A stretch of DNA of 64,000 nucleotides from CAVQBC01 sp963848415. Its GTDB lineage: Bacteria; Actinomycetota; Thermoleophilia; Solirubrobacterales; Solirubrobacteraceae. Under the pieces are notes generated by a model. The model was not told the origin of the DNA and made no database searches. It saw only the letters and a program-made list of their open reading frames with translations. The stretch lies in contig CAWKDN010000001.1 of NCBI GenBank assembly GCA_963848415.1, positions 1,612,001-1,676,000 of the forward strand, read 5' to 3'. Position numbers and translations under genes: made by a program. This document shows, one piece after another, positions 15,981 to 25,300 of the stretch (the first letter of the stretch is position 1; each line of letters starts with the position of its first letter).

Positions 15981-16665
15981 AGCCCTGGAGGGCGTCCGGG
16001 TCAAGGACGGTCAGCCGCCCACGGCCCTGGGTGATGACGCCCGCGCGCTCGAGCACCGCCAGGAAGCGGCTGGCCGACTCGCGCGAGGAGCCGGCGAGCT
16101 GGGCCAGGTCGGCCTGGGTGATGTGCAGCGTCACCTCGCCGTCCTCGTCGCCCTCGTTGCGCGCCTGCTCCACGAGCTGGGCGAGCACCGCCGCCACGCG
16201 GCTCTGCACGGTCTGGAAGCTCTGGCGGGTCAGGCGCTCGTTGGCAGCCCGCAGCCGGCGCCCGAGCGAGATCACGAGCTTGGCCGCGATCGCCGGGTGC
16301 TGGCGCAGCAGGCGGCGCATGTCGGGGCCGAGCACGGCGATCGTCTCGAGCTCGTCGATCGCCTGCACGGTGGCCGAGCGGCGCTCGTCGTCGAACATCG
16401 CCAGCTCGCCGAAGGTGTCGCCGGGGCCGAAGGTCGCGAGCGTGAGCACGCGGCCGTCGGAGTGCTCGCGCAGGGCGCGGGCATGGCCCTGGCGCACGAC
16501 GTAACAGGTGTCGGAGTCGTCGCCCTCGCGGAAGATCACGTGCCCGGCCGGATAGCGGCGCGGCACGGCGACCTCGGCGACCTCGGTCAGCTCCGCCTCG
16601 CTGAGGTCCTCGAAGACCGAGACGCGGGAGAGCAGCGTCGTGATGGACTCGGTGGAAGCGGCCAT
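15970..16665 (-). CDS. Crp/Fnr-family transcriptional regulator
   Basis: A 231-residue regulator from ATG 16665 (MAASTESI). The N-terminal cyclic-nucleotide-binding domain has FREGDDSDTCYVVRQGHARAL, then the FGPGDTFGELAMFDDERRSATV phosphate-binding cassette, close to the cAMP-binding type. A long dimer helix follows, then a winged HTH near 175-215 with ITQADLAQLAGSSRESASRFL. There is no Fnr-type cysteine cluster. It is embedded between DUF4349 (14-base gap) and Nudix (overlap), suggesting one transcript with the sigma factor. Confidence 0.92.
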   Translation of the reverse strand: MAASTESITTLLSRVSVFEDLSEAELTEVAEVAVPRRYPAGHVIFREGDDSDTCYVVRQGHARALREHSDGRVLTLATFGPGDTFGELAMFDDERRSATVQAIDELETIAVLGPDMRRLLRQHPAIAAKLVISLGRRLRAANERLTRQSFQTVQSRVAAVLAQLVEQARNEGDEDGEVTLHITQADLAQLAGSSRESASRFLAVLERAGVITQGRGRLTVLDPDALQGYVY

Positions 16666-16679
16666 CGCTTCCCTGAGTC

Positions 16680-17828
16680 TTACACGGCATCGAGCCCGCG
16701 CTCGCGCCGGCGGCGAACACCCGTGCGGGTCGCGAGCCACAGCGGGACGCCCACGAGCGCGAGCGGCACCGCGACCGCCAGGGCGACGAGGGCGAGCGCG
16801 GCGGCCGTCTCGAGCACCCGCGCCGCGTCGCCGAGCGCGTCGCCGGGCGTCCAGCGCCCGTCGCCGCCCGGCGCGGCGGCGCTGCGGTCGGCCACCAGCT
16901 CGGCGGCGACCGTCGCGAAGCGCGCGCGGTTGCTCGCGCGGGCGAGATCGCTCCGGCCCGCCGCGAGCCGGCGCGACGCGCGCCGCAGCTCGGCGCGCAG
17001 GCGGCGCGCCACGGCGTCGGTGTCCGCGGCCTTTAGCCGCCGCAGCAGCCGCGCCCGGTCCGCGCCGGCGTCGGCCACGCGGTCGCGCGCCGAGACGAAG
17101 CTGCGGGTGATGTCCTCCGTGCTCTGCGAGCGCTCGCGCACGCTCGCCAGGCGCGAGAGCTCGGCGAGCGCCTGCTGCAGCCGAGCGGCCGGGATGCGCA
17201 GCGTGAAGGACCCGCCCGAGCCGGCGCTGACGCGCGAGGACTGCACGAAGCCGCCGGCGCGGTCGGTCACCCGGACCACGCCGTCGGCGACGGTCTCGAG
17301 CCGGCGCGGCCGGGCGGCGAGGGTGATGGTCGCCGAGCGCTCGACGCGGCGGCGGCCCATGGCGTCCGAGCGCGGCGAGGCGCCGCTGTCGGGTGCGATC
17401 TCGGCGCCGGCCGGCGGGGCCGTGCCCGTCGCCGCCTCGCCGCCGGAGCCGCCGCCGCCGGCATCGTCGCCGGACTCCGCGTGGCTACCCGGCTCCTCCG
17501 TCTGGACCCGCCCGGCCTCGTCGCCGCCCTGCCGGCCGGGCTGGGTCACGACGACGACCAGCAGCAGCGCGGCGACGGCTCCGAGCGCCGGCAGGAGCGT
17601 CCACGGGCCGAGCTGCGGCCGCCGCCGCCGGCGGACCCCGGGCGCGCGCCGCTCGAGGCGGGCGTCGAGGCGCCGCGCGGCGTCGGCGCCCAGCACCGGG
17701 CGCGCCTCGCGCGCCAGCAGCGCGAGCTCGGCCAGTGCGGCGTGCTCCGGGGCGACGGGCCGGCCGTCGAGCGCGGCGTCGACGGCGGCCAGCTCGCGCT
17801 CGGCCTCCGGGGTCAGGGGCTCAGCCAT
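16680..17828 (-). CDS. DUF4349 membrane protein, likely anti-sigma partner
   Basis: A 382-residue protein. A cytoplasmic N-terminal 70 residues rich in Ala/Glu/Arg is followed by a membrane helix (LLPALGAVAALLLVVVV), a low-complexity Gly/Ser/Ala linker, the DUF4349 domain (RSATITLAARPRRLETVADG to FTLRIPAARLQQALAELSRL), a helical part and a second membrane helix near the C-terminus. Its start overlaps the end of the sigma-factor gene by 8 bases. Sigma plus a membrane protein with a cytosolic head is the usual sigma/anti-sigma layout; no zinc-finger HxxxCxxC motif is visible, so the anti-sigma role is inference. Confidence 0.8.
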   Translation of the reverse strand: MAEPLTPEAERELAAVDAALDGRPVAPEHAALAELALLAREARPVLGADAARRLDARLERRAPGVRRRRRPQLGPWTLLPALGAVAALLLVVVVTQPGRQGGDEAGRVQTEEPGSHAESGDDAGGGGSGGEAATGTAPPAGAEIAPDSGASPRSDAMGRRRVERSATITLAARPRRLETVADGVVRVTDRAGGFVQSSRVSAGSGGSFTLRIPAARLQQALAELSRLASVRERSQSTEDITRSFVSARDRVADAGADRARLLRRLKAADTDAVARRLRAELRRASRRLAAGRSDLARASNRARFATVAAELVADRSAAAPGGDGRWTPGDALGDAARVLETAAALALVALAVAVPLALVGVPLWLATRTGVRRRRERGLDAV

Positions 17829-18387
17829 CGTCGTCCACCGCCTCTCGCAGTCGCTGCAGGGCGCGGTGCAACAGCGTGCCCGCGTTGGTGACGCTGACGT
17901 CGAGCACGCCGGCCAGCTCGGCGTTGTCCAGCCCGGCGTGGAACTTCAGGGCGATCAGCTCGCGCTCGCGCGGGGGCAGCGCGGCGATCGCCACGCGGAC
18001 CGCGGCGCGGCGCGCCGCCAGCTCGGCCTGGTCCTCCGCCGCTGCGGCGTCGCGGTCCTCGGGGTCGGCCTGCAGGGCGACGGTGCGCTTGCGCCGCCGC
18101 AGCTCGTCGAGCGCGGCGTGGCGGGCGATGCCGAACAGCCAGGCGCGCTGGCTGCCGCGCGCGGGGCGGAAGCTGCGCCGCTTGCGGTAGGCGCGCTCGA
18201 ACGCCGCCGCCGTGACGTCCTCGGCCGCGGCGCGGTCGCCGAGCAGGGTGGCGACGTAGGCGTAGACGTCGTCGCGCGCGGAGCGGTAGAGCGCCTCGAC
18301 GTCGAGGGCGGCCGGCGCGCGCGGCGGTGCCGCGGAGAGCGTCGCGGTACTGGGCACACCGGTACTACGTCGCAGGCGCCCGTGCAT
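17821..18387 (-). CDS. ECF-type RNA polymerase sigma factor
   Basis: A 188-residue sigma-70 family protein. Region 2 has LYRSARDDVYAYVATLLGDRAAAEDVTAAAFERAY and the -10 binding segment ARGSQRAWLFGIARHAALDELRR; region 4 has ALPPRERELIALKFHAGLDNAELAGVLDVSVTNAGTLLHRALQRLRE. Regions 1 and 3 are missing, as in ECF sigmas. ATG at 18387 is preferred to a GTG one codon earlier. It is coupled to the DUF4349 gene and heads a five-gene leftward string. Its stimulus is unknown. Confidence 0.92.
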   Translation of the reverse strand: MHGRLRRSTGVPSTATLSAAPPRAPAALDVEALYRSARDDVYAYVATLLGDRAAAEDVTAAAFERAYRKRRSFRPARGSQRAWLFGIARHAALDELRRRKRTVALQADPEDRDAAAAEDQAELAARRAAVRVAIAALPPRERELIALKFHAGLDNAELAGVLDVSVTNAGTLLHRALQRLREAVDDDG

Positions 18388-18432
18388 CACAGCGCATCCT
18401 TCCGGCTCGGCTTGCGTTGAGGGAGACGTACC

Positions 18433-18942
18433 GTGCGCTCCTTCGCCGTCGCCCTCCTCGCCGTCGCGGCCTTGACCGCCTCGGCGCTCCCGGCCGCCGC
18501 CGCGGCGCCGGCGCGCGCCGCGCAGTCAGCCCGCACGCCGTGGGCGACGGTCAACGTCTGCGACACGGCGGCGAAGCCGGACACGATCGGGGTGCGCGGG
18601 GCGATGCTCGGCCTGCGCCGGCGGACCGCGATGTACATGCGCTTCCGCGTCCAGTACGCCGACCGCCAGGGCCGCTGGCGCACCGTGCAGACCGGCAGCG
18701 CCGACTCGGGCTGGGTGCGGGCGGGCGCCGCCCGCCGCGAGACGCTCGACGCCGGCTGGAGCTTCCGCTTCCGGCCGCCGCAGGGCGGCGGGCGCTTTCG
18801 CCTGCGCGGCCGGGTCGCCTTCGAGTGGCGCCGCGGCGCGCGCGTCGTCCGCCGCGCCCGCGCGCTCACTTCCGCGGGCCACCCGGGGACCGAGGGCGCC
18901 GACCCGGCGTCCTACAGCGCCGCCGAGTGCGTGGTCAGCTGA
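18433..18942 (+). CDS. Small secreted protein, unknown function
   Basis: A 169-residue protein from GTG 18433 with a clear signal peptide (VRSFAVALLAVAALTASALPAAAAAPARA). The mature part is basic, Arg-rich and probably all-beta (AMYMRFRVQYADRQGRW, SFRFRPPQGGGRFRLRGRVAFEW), with single cysteines near residue 44 and close to the C-terminus that could pair. No known domain is recognised. It is divergent from the sigma-factor gene, 45 bases away, so it could be a target of that sigma factor. Confidence 0.72.
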   Translation: MRSFAVALLAVAALTASALPAAAAAPARAAQSARTPWATVNVCDTAAKPDTIGVRGAMLGLRRRTAMYMRFRVQYADRQGRWRTVQTGSADSGWVRAGAARRETLDAGWSFRFRPPQGGGRFRLRGRVAFEWRRGARVVRRARALTSAGHPGTEGADPASYSAAECVVS

Positions 18943-18965
18943 ACGCTGTCAGCGGGTGACCGCCG

Positions 18966-19217
18966 TCAGGCGGGCACGGGGTCCGTGCCCGGGGGCGACA
19001 CGTCCTCGTCGGCGGAGGGCACGAACACGAGCAGCGCGAGGTACGCGAGGGCGCCCGCGCCGCTGAACAGCGTCGCCACGGCGAAGCCGATGCGGACGAG
19101 CACCGGGTCGACCGAGAAGTAGGCGCCGAGGCCGCCGGCGACGCCGCCGATCATCCGGTCGGCGTTCGAGCGGGTCAGGTGGCTGGGGCGAGTCGGGGTG
19201 AGAGGGTCTGTGGGCAT
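18966..19217 (-). CDS. PspC-domain small membrane protein
   Basis: An 83-residue protein. After a Pro/Thr-rich start comes LTRSNADRMIGGVAGGLGAYFSVDPVLVRIGFAVATLF, the PspC signature, and then a hydrophobic segment GAGALAYLALLVFVP. PspC proteins are membrane-bound sensors or partners in envelope stress. Start ATG at 19217. It stands alone between convergent and divergent genes; no pspA is in the window. Confidence 0.9.
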   Translation of the reverse strand: MPTDPLTPTRPSHLTRSNADRMIGGVAGGLGAYFSVDPVLVRIGFAVATLFSGAGALAYLALLVFVPSADEDVSPPGTDPVPA

Positions 19218-19343
19218 GAGGACGAGGATGCCGGGTGGCGCGTTGGCGCGCTATCGGGAATGACCCCAGGTTTCCCGCGTCCTGCCCTGATGGGGGTTAG
19301 GGTTGGTCGCCGGACGGGCTTCCATGTCGCTCAAGGAGCAGGG

Positions 19344-20162
19344 ATGACCGTACGCGATGCGATGGAGTTCATCAACGAGCAGGACGAGGCCACCCTGCAG
19401 CGTCTGGCCGAGCGCCTGGAGTTCCGCGGCAGGGACCGGACGTTCACCGGCTACCGTGACGCCTACGTCGAGCGGCTGGCGCTCGCGCCTACGGCGAAGG
19501 TGCTCGACCTGGGGTGCGGGACGGGCGTGGTCACGCGCGCCCTGGCCCGGCGCGAAGGCTTCTCCGGCCGGGTGACCGGCATCGAGCAGAGTCCCGCGCT
19601 CGTCGAGGTCGCGCGCCGCCTGGCCGACGAGGAGGGCGTCGGCGCCCGCACCGAGTTCCGGGTGGGCGACGCGCATGCGCTCGACATCCCCGACGCGAGC
19701 TTCGACGCCGTCGTCGCCCACACCACGATGAGTCACCTCACCGATCCGCTCGCCGCCCTGAAGGAGGCCGCACGCGTCCTGCGACCGGGTGGAGGCTTCG
19801 CGGCCTTCGACGGCGACTACGCGTCGTGGACGTTCGACCATCGCGATCACGTCATCGCCGAGGAGATGGAGGCCGCGCTCCTGGCCGCCGTCGTCTCGAA
19901 GCCGCGCGTGATGCGCGCCATGCCGCGGCTGCTGCGCGAAGCCGGGCTGCGGGTCGTCGACGTCGGTGCCCACGTGTACGCGGACGTCGGGCGGTCGGTG
20001 TTCTTCCTCTCGGCGGCCGAGTCCTACGCGCCACTCGTCGCCCGCTCCGGGCTGGTGGGAGCCGACCGCGTCGAGGCCTGGCTCGCCGGCTTGCGCCAGG
20101 CGTCCGAGGACGGCGTGTTCTTCGCCGCCTGCAACTACTACGCGTACGTGGCCACGCGCTAG
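19344..20162 (+). CDS. SAM-dependent methyltransferase (UbiE/class I type)
   Basis: A 272-residue class I methyltransferase. Motif I is VLDLGCGTGVVTRAL near residues 53-67, followed by GIEQSPALVEVARRLA, the GDAHALDIPDASFDAVVAHTTMSHL motif, and RVLRPGGGFAAFDGDYASW. ATG 19344 has AAGGAGCAGGG just upstream as a ribosome site and is preferred to longer in-frame starts. Substrate unknown; the gene stands alone and its end overlaps the convergent phosphodiesterase by 4 bases. Confidence 0.88.
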   Translation: MTVRDAMEFINEQDEATLQRLAERLEFRGRDRTFTGYRDAYVERLALAPTAKVLDLGCGTGVVTRALARREGFSGRVTGIEQSPALVEVARRLADEEGVGARTEFRVGDAHALDIPDASFDAVVAHTTMSHLTDPLAALKEAARVLRPGGGFAAFDGDYASWTFDHRDHVIAEEMEAALLAAVVSKPRVMRAMPRLLREAGLRVVDVGAHVYADVGRSVFFLSAAESYAPLVARSGLVGADRVEAWLAGLRQASEDGVFFAACNYYAYVATR

Positions 20163-20929
20163 CCGAGCCGGCTGCGCTCGCTGCGCCGGTCGGGAACGGT
20201 CACCTCGCCGAAGAGCCGCGGGTCGTTGGTGATCACGGCCGTCACCCCCATCGCCTCGAGCGCTCGGATCCGCGCGGCGTCGTCGACCGTCCAGGCGTAG
20301 AGCTCGCCGCCGGCCGCGGCGACGCCGCGCACCAGCTCGGGCGTCACGAGCCGCCAGTGGGCCATCACCGCGTCGCAGCGCCCGGCCTCCAGGTGCCCGG
20401 CGGCGACGGCCGGCAGGCGGCGGCGGACCCAGCCGAGCGCCGCGTGGGCGGGCAGCGCCCACAGCCGCGAGGCGGTGTAGTCGCGGCGCGCGCGCGGCAC
20501 CGACCAGCCGAGTCGCAGCGCCGGCTCGAGCGCCCGTACCGCGACCAGGCTGCGCATGAACTGGGAGGAGATCAGCGAGCGCTCGACCAGCCCGCGCTCC
20601 TGCAGCGCCCGGACGACGCGGGCCTCGTAGCCCGGCACCTTGAGGTCCACGTCGAGCTCGACGCCCGCGAACGGCGCCGCGGCGAGGTGGTCCAGCCCCG
20701 TCTCGAAGGTGATCGCGTCCGCGAGCCCGTGGTCGTAGTCGTGGGCCAGCAGCAGCCGCGTCGTCTCCAGCGCCCCGAGCTCCTCGGGCAGCACGTCGAA
20801 CTCGATCATGTCCACGCCGGCGGCGAGCGCAGCGTCGAAGGCGGCCGTCGAGTTGCCGGGAGCGAGCAGCGCCGCGCCCTTGTGCCCCACGCGCCGCAGC
20901 GGCGGGCGCGCGGCGGTCAGGTCTGACAC
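20159..20929 (-). CDS. Glycerophosphodiester phosphodiesterase (GDPD) family protein
   Basis: A 256-residue cytoplasmic-type GDPD. The catalytic start is RRVGHKGAALLAPGNSTAAFDAALAAG with the HKG motif (usually HRG) and an ENT-like NST; then DMIEFDVLP with the metal-binding Glu and Asp, LAHDYD, and late VMAHWRLVTPELV and LYAWTVDDAARIRALEAMGVTAVITNDP. GTG at 20929 is chosen; a GTG three codons earlier is possible. Either start overlaps the end of the Nei gene. It cleaves glycerophosphodiesters into glycerol-3-phosphate and alcohol. The His-Lys-Gly change may alter activity. Confidence 0.87.
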   Translation of the reverse strand: MSDLTAARPPLRRVGHKGAALLAPGNSTAAFDAALAAGVDMIEFDVLPEELGALETTRLLLAHDYDHGLADAITFETGLDHLAAAPFAGVELDVDLKVPGYEARVVRALQERGLVERSLISSQFMRSLVAVRALEPALRLGWSVPRARRDYTASRLWALPAHAALGWVRRRLPAVAAGHLEAGRCDAVMAHWRLVTPELVRGVAAAGGELYAWTVDDAARIRALEAMGVTAVITNDPRLFGEVTVPDRRSERSRLG

Positions 20930-21696
20930 TGCGGGCACCAGAACGTCGGCCGGTTGTCGTCCCACTGGCCGCGGGCGCGGATCCGCGCCGTGCCGCCGCA
21001 GCGCGGGCACGGCAGGCCGGAGCGGCCGTAGATGCGCTTGAAGCGCGTCTGGTTGCCGTCGCTGGCCGAGCGCTGCATCCGCGGCCGGCAGGCGTCGACG
21101 ATCGCCACCGCCTCGGCGTCGCCGACCCGCCCGGTCGCCCGCCAGGGATCGATTCCCGCCTCGAAGCAGCCCTCGACCTTCCACAGGTTGCCGATGCCGG
21201 CGATCGTGCGCTGGTCGAGCAGCGCGTCGCCGATCGGCCGCGTCGGGTCGTCCTCGCGCAGGCGCCGCAGGAAGGCGTCGTAGTCGAACTGCTCTGCCAG
21301 CACGTCCGGGCCGAGGCCGGCGATGCGCCGGTCGAAGCGCGCGCGAGACTCGGTCATCAGCTCGAGCACCGGCCCGTCGAACTGCACGACCTCCATCTCG
21401 CCGCGGCGCAGCACGAGCCACGCCCGCCGCGGCGCGCGCGGCCAGCGCCGGCCGCGGGGAAGCACCCGCCAGGACCCGGTCATGCGCAGGTGGGAGTGGA
21501 TCAGCAGGCCGCCCTCGAAGTGCAGGAACAGGTGCTTGCCGTGGGCGTCGACCGCGGTCACGGCACGGCCGGCGAGCTTCTCCGGCCAGCGGTCGCGGCC
21601 GAAGCGCGGATGCGGCGTCGTGAGCTCGGGGACATGGCCGGCGAGCACGGGCCGGATGCGGTTCGCCGCGTAGTGGATCGTGTCGCCCTCGGGCAT
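20917..21696 (-). CDS. Fpg/Nei-family DNA glycosylase (endonuclease VIII type)
   Basis: A 259-residue bifunctional glycosylase/AP lyase. The start MPEGDTIHYAANRI carries the catalytic Pro2 and Glu3; PEGDT is the Nei rather than the Fpg form. Further marks are GKHLFLHFEGGLLIHSHLRMTG, the H2TH region DQRTIAGIGNLWKVEGCFEAGI, and a C-terminal zinc finger with CPRCGG and CPQC. It removes oxidised pyrimidines from DNA. It is the upstream gene of a pair with the phosphodiesterase, which begins inside its 3' end. Confidence 0.93.
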   Translation of the reverse strand: MPEGDTIHYAANRIRPVLAGHVPELTTPHPRFGRDRWPEKLAGRAVTAVDAHGKHLFLHFEGGLLIHSHLRMTGSWRVLPRGRRWPRAPRRAWLVLRRGEMEVVQFDGPVLELMTESRARFDRRIAGLGPDVLAEQFDYDAFLRRLREDDPTRPIGDALLDQRTIAGIGNLWKVEGCFEAGIDPWRATGRVGDAEAVAIVDACRPRMQRSASDGNQTRFKRIYGRSGLPCPRCGGTARIRARGQWDDNRPTFWCPQCQT

Positions 21697-21746
21697 CGTC
21701 TGTGAGGGTACGGGCGTCCGCCGGGCGGCGGACTAGCGTTGCCCCG

Positions 21747-22358
21747 ATGGAGGCTGGCGACGTCAGGCGCTTCGAGCAGGGCCGCCAGCTCGACCGCCTC
21801 AACGCCTTCTCCGACGGCATCTTCGCGATCGCCGCGACCTTGCTCGTGCTGACCATCGATGTGCCCGACGGCGTTTCGCGGGGTCAGCTCGACGACCGCC
21901 TGCGCGACCTGCGAGAGCCGCTGCTCGCGTACTTCCTCTCCTTCGCGGTCGTCGGCCTCTACTGGCTTCGCCACCACCAGCTGTTCGGCCGCATGGAGCG
22001 ATCAGACCCGGGCATCGCGGCGCTCAACCTCGCGTTGCTCGCGTTCGTGGCGCTGCTGCCCTGGCCGACCGACCTGCTCGGCAACTACCCGGACGCGTCG
22101 ATCGCCGTGGCGGTCTACGCCGGCAACATCCTGATCATCGCGGTGCTGCTCGGCGCGCTGCGCCGGGGCATCGACGCGCGCGGGCTCGCCCACCACCCCG
22201 GCGAGCCGCACGTGGGCCGTCGCGGTCTCGTCGTCATGGCGATCTTCGGCGCGTCGATCCCCCTGGCGTTCGTCGACCCCGCCCTGGCGCGGTCCTCGTG
22301 GCTGCTCGTCGCGATCGTCCCGTTCGTGCTCTCGCGGACGGTGTGGCGCAAGCGCTAG
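21747..22358 (+). CDS. TMEM175/DUF1211-family potassium channel-like membrane protein
   Basis: A 203-residue protein with six hydrophobic segments. The first helix has the family signature RLNAFSDGIFAIAATLLVL (R-x-x-x-FSDG-x-FAI), which in bacterial TMEM175 tetramers lines a potassium-leak pore. Only one copy of the motif is present, as expected of prokaryotic proteins. ATG 21747 (MEAGDVRRFEQGRQ) is preferred to a start at 21702. It is divergent from the Nei gene and convergent on the Lhr helicase. Confidence 0.9.
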   Translation: MEAGDVRRFEQGRQLDRLNAFSDGIFAIAATLLVLTIDVPDGVSRGQLDDRLRDLREPLLAYFLSFAVVGLYWLRHHQLFGRMERSDPGIAALNLALLAFVALLPWPTDLLGNYPDASIAVAVYAGNILIIAVLLGALRRGIDARGLAHHPGEPHVGRRGLVVMAIFGASIPLAFVDPALARSSWLLVAIVPFVLSRTVWRKR

Positions 22359-22364
22359 CGCGGC

Positions 22365-25300
22365 TCAGGCCGTCAAGGTCAGCCGCCGCGGGCCGGCGCG
22401 GAAGCCGAGCTCGATCAGCGGCTCCTCCCACGCGGATCCGACGACGGGGTCACCGTCCACGCGCTCGAGCCCGAGCCGGCGGATGCGCCCGCGCCGCACG
22501 GCGTCGGCCAGCGCCTCGAACGCGGGCGTCAGCCGCGGGTCGCCGGGCTCGACCAGCACCTGCAGGCCCTTGCCGCCGCGCTCGACGTAGAGCACCGGCT
22601 CGGCGCCGGCCAGCACCACGTAGGCGCCGGCCTGGCGAGCGGGGCGCCGACCGGCCGCGGCGCCCTCGCCCTCCTCCCGCGGGGGCCACTTGAGCGCCGC
22701 CCCGTACGGCTGGGCGGGGTCGGTCGCGGCGAGCACGACGGGCGGCGCGGCGTCGTCGTCGCGCTGGGCGCGCAGGCGCTCGACCGCCCCGGGGAGCGCG
22801 AACTGCGCGCCGCCCAGGCCCTCGATGAAGTAGCCCCGTCGCGCGACGCCGATCGTCTCCAACGCCGCCAGCGAGTCGTACAACGACGAGAACCCGCCGG
22901 GCACCCCCTCGGCCAGCACCTGCTCGCGTGTGACGATGCCGTAGCGCTCGAGCAGCAGCTCAGCCTGCGTGCGCCGCCGCGCGCCCGGGTCGCCGTCGCC
23001 GGCGGAGAACAGGCGGTCGGTCAGCGACCAGCGGCCCTGGACCTGCGGCTGGGCGCCCGTCCGGCGGGAGCCGAAGCGGCGGCGCTGGGCGCGCTCGGCC
23101 CGTGCGCGCTGGGACCACTGGTTGGACACCGCCTGGCGCGGCGAGCGCAGCGGCGCGAAGGCGTCGTTGGTCACCTCGCCGGCCCACACGAGGTCCCACA
23201 GCGCCTCCTGGAGCTCCTCGGTCGGGATGCCGGCGACGTCGACGAGCAGATCGGTGAAGAAGGCAGCGCCGCCGCGCAGGCGCTCGCGGATCGCCTCATG
23301 GGCCGGCTCGGCCGGCGCCTCGCCGCGGCCGGGCGGCGGCCCCAGCAGCGGGGCGTCCTCGCGGAAGTACAGCGCCACGCGGCCCGTGCGGCGCCCCAGC
23401 GCCCCGGCCCCGACCCAGACGACCTCGCCGGAGGCGCACAGCTGGTCCAGCCAGCTGGGCGAGTAGGCGCCGACGCGCCGTGGCAGCACGTCGCGCTCCC
23501 ACACCTCGGCCGCGAGCGCCATCCCCTGCAGCGGCACGAGCATCTCGCGCAGCCGGTCGGGCCCGGCGCCGCCGGCGGGGTGGCGGTCGACGCCCTGCCA
23601 GCTCGGCATGAAGCGCGCCAGCGCGCGCTGGTCGGCGGGCTCGATCTCCTTGCGCAACGCGGCCAGCGATGCCCGGCGCAGGCGGCGCAGCACCTCGGGG
23701 TCGCACCACTCGCGCTCCGTGCCACCGGGGCGCAGCTCGCCCCGCACCAGGTCGCCGGCGCGCTCGAGGCCGGCGAGCACGGGCGTGAGGTCCAGGCCGT
23801 AGCGCGCCCGCGCACGACTGGACTCAAAGGGCCCGTGCGTGCGGGCGTAGCGGCGAGCGAGGCGCTCGAGCGCGTCGGGGACGTCCTCGAGGAACACGTC
23901 GGGCAGGCCGGAGGGCGGTACGGCGCCGAGCGCGTCGCGGTAGAGGCCGGCGTCCTCAGCCGCGACCCAGCGGCGCTCGCCGCCGACCCGCAGCGTCACC
24001 GCCCGGCGCTCGCCGGCGAGCTGCTCGAGCCAGGCGCCGGCGTCCGCGCCGGCCACCACGCGATCGGCCGCCTCGTCCGCCGTCAGGTCGCCGACCCGGC
24101 GCAGCACGTCGTGCAGCGCGTCGGGGTGCTCGGCCCGCGTGCGCTCCGAGGTCCGCTGCAGGTCGGCCTCGACCTGCTCGAGCGCCCCGGGGTCGATCAG
24201 CTCGCGCAGCTCCTCCTGGCCGAGCAGCTCGCGCAAGAGGTCGCGGTCGAGCGCGAGCGCCGCCGCCCGCCGCTCGGCGTTGGGCGTGTCGCCCTCGTAC
24301 ATGTAGGTCGCGACGTAGTCGAAGAGCAGCGAGGAGGCGAACGGCGACGCGGTCGGCGTCTCGACCTCGACCAGCGAGAGCTCGCGCGTCTGCAGCTTGC
24401 GCATCAGCTCCGCGAGGCCGGGCACGTCGAGCACGTCGCGCAGGCACTCGCGGTAGGTCTCGAGCACGATCGGGAACTGGCCGTAGCGCTTGGCCACCTC
24501 GAGCAGCGTCTGGGACTTCAGCCGCTGCTGCCACAGCGGCGTGCGCCGCCCCGGATACGCGCGCGGGATAAGCAGCGCGCGGCCGGCGTTCTCGCGGAAG
24601 CGCGCGCCGAACAGCGCCGAGCCGCCAAGCTCGCCGACCACCCGGTCCTCCAGCTCGTCAGGGTCCATCAGCACGAGGTCGGCGCCGGGCGGCTCGTCGG
24701 CGTCGGGCAGGTGGACGATGATCCCGTCGTCGGACCAGATCGCGTCGGACTCGAGGCCGTATTCGTCGCGGATGCGGGCGGAGAGGGCGAGCCCCCAGGC
24801 GGCGTGCACGCGCCCGCCGTAGGGCGAGAGGATGCACATGCGCCAGTCGCCGATCTCGTCCCGGAAGCGCTCGACGACGATCGTGCGGTCCGAGGGCAGC
24901 ACGCGGGTGGCCTCTTCCTGCTCTCTGAGGAACTCGAGCAGGTTGCGAGCGGCCAGTGCGTCGAGGTCGTAGTCGCGCTCGAGCGTCTCGGCCTCCTGGC
25001 CGACCGCCCAGCGCGCGAACGCCCCGATCGCCTCGCCCAGCTCGCGCGGGCGCCCGACGCCGTCGCCGCGCCAGAACGGCACGGCGGCCGGCGCGCCCGG
25101 TGCCGGCGAGACGATCACCCGGTCGCGCGTGATCTCCTCGATCCGCCACGCGCTCGCGCCCAGCAGGAAGGTCTGGCCGGGCCGTGCCTCGTAGACCATC
25201 TCCTCGTCGAGCTCGCCGACGCGGCGGCCGTCGGGCATGTTGACCGAGTACAGGCCGCGGTCGGGGATCGTGCCGGCGTTGGTGATCGCCAGCGCGCGGG

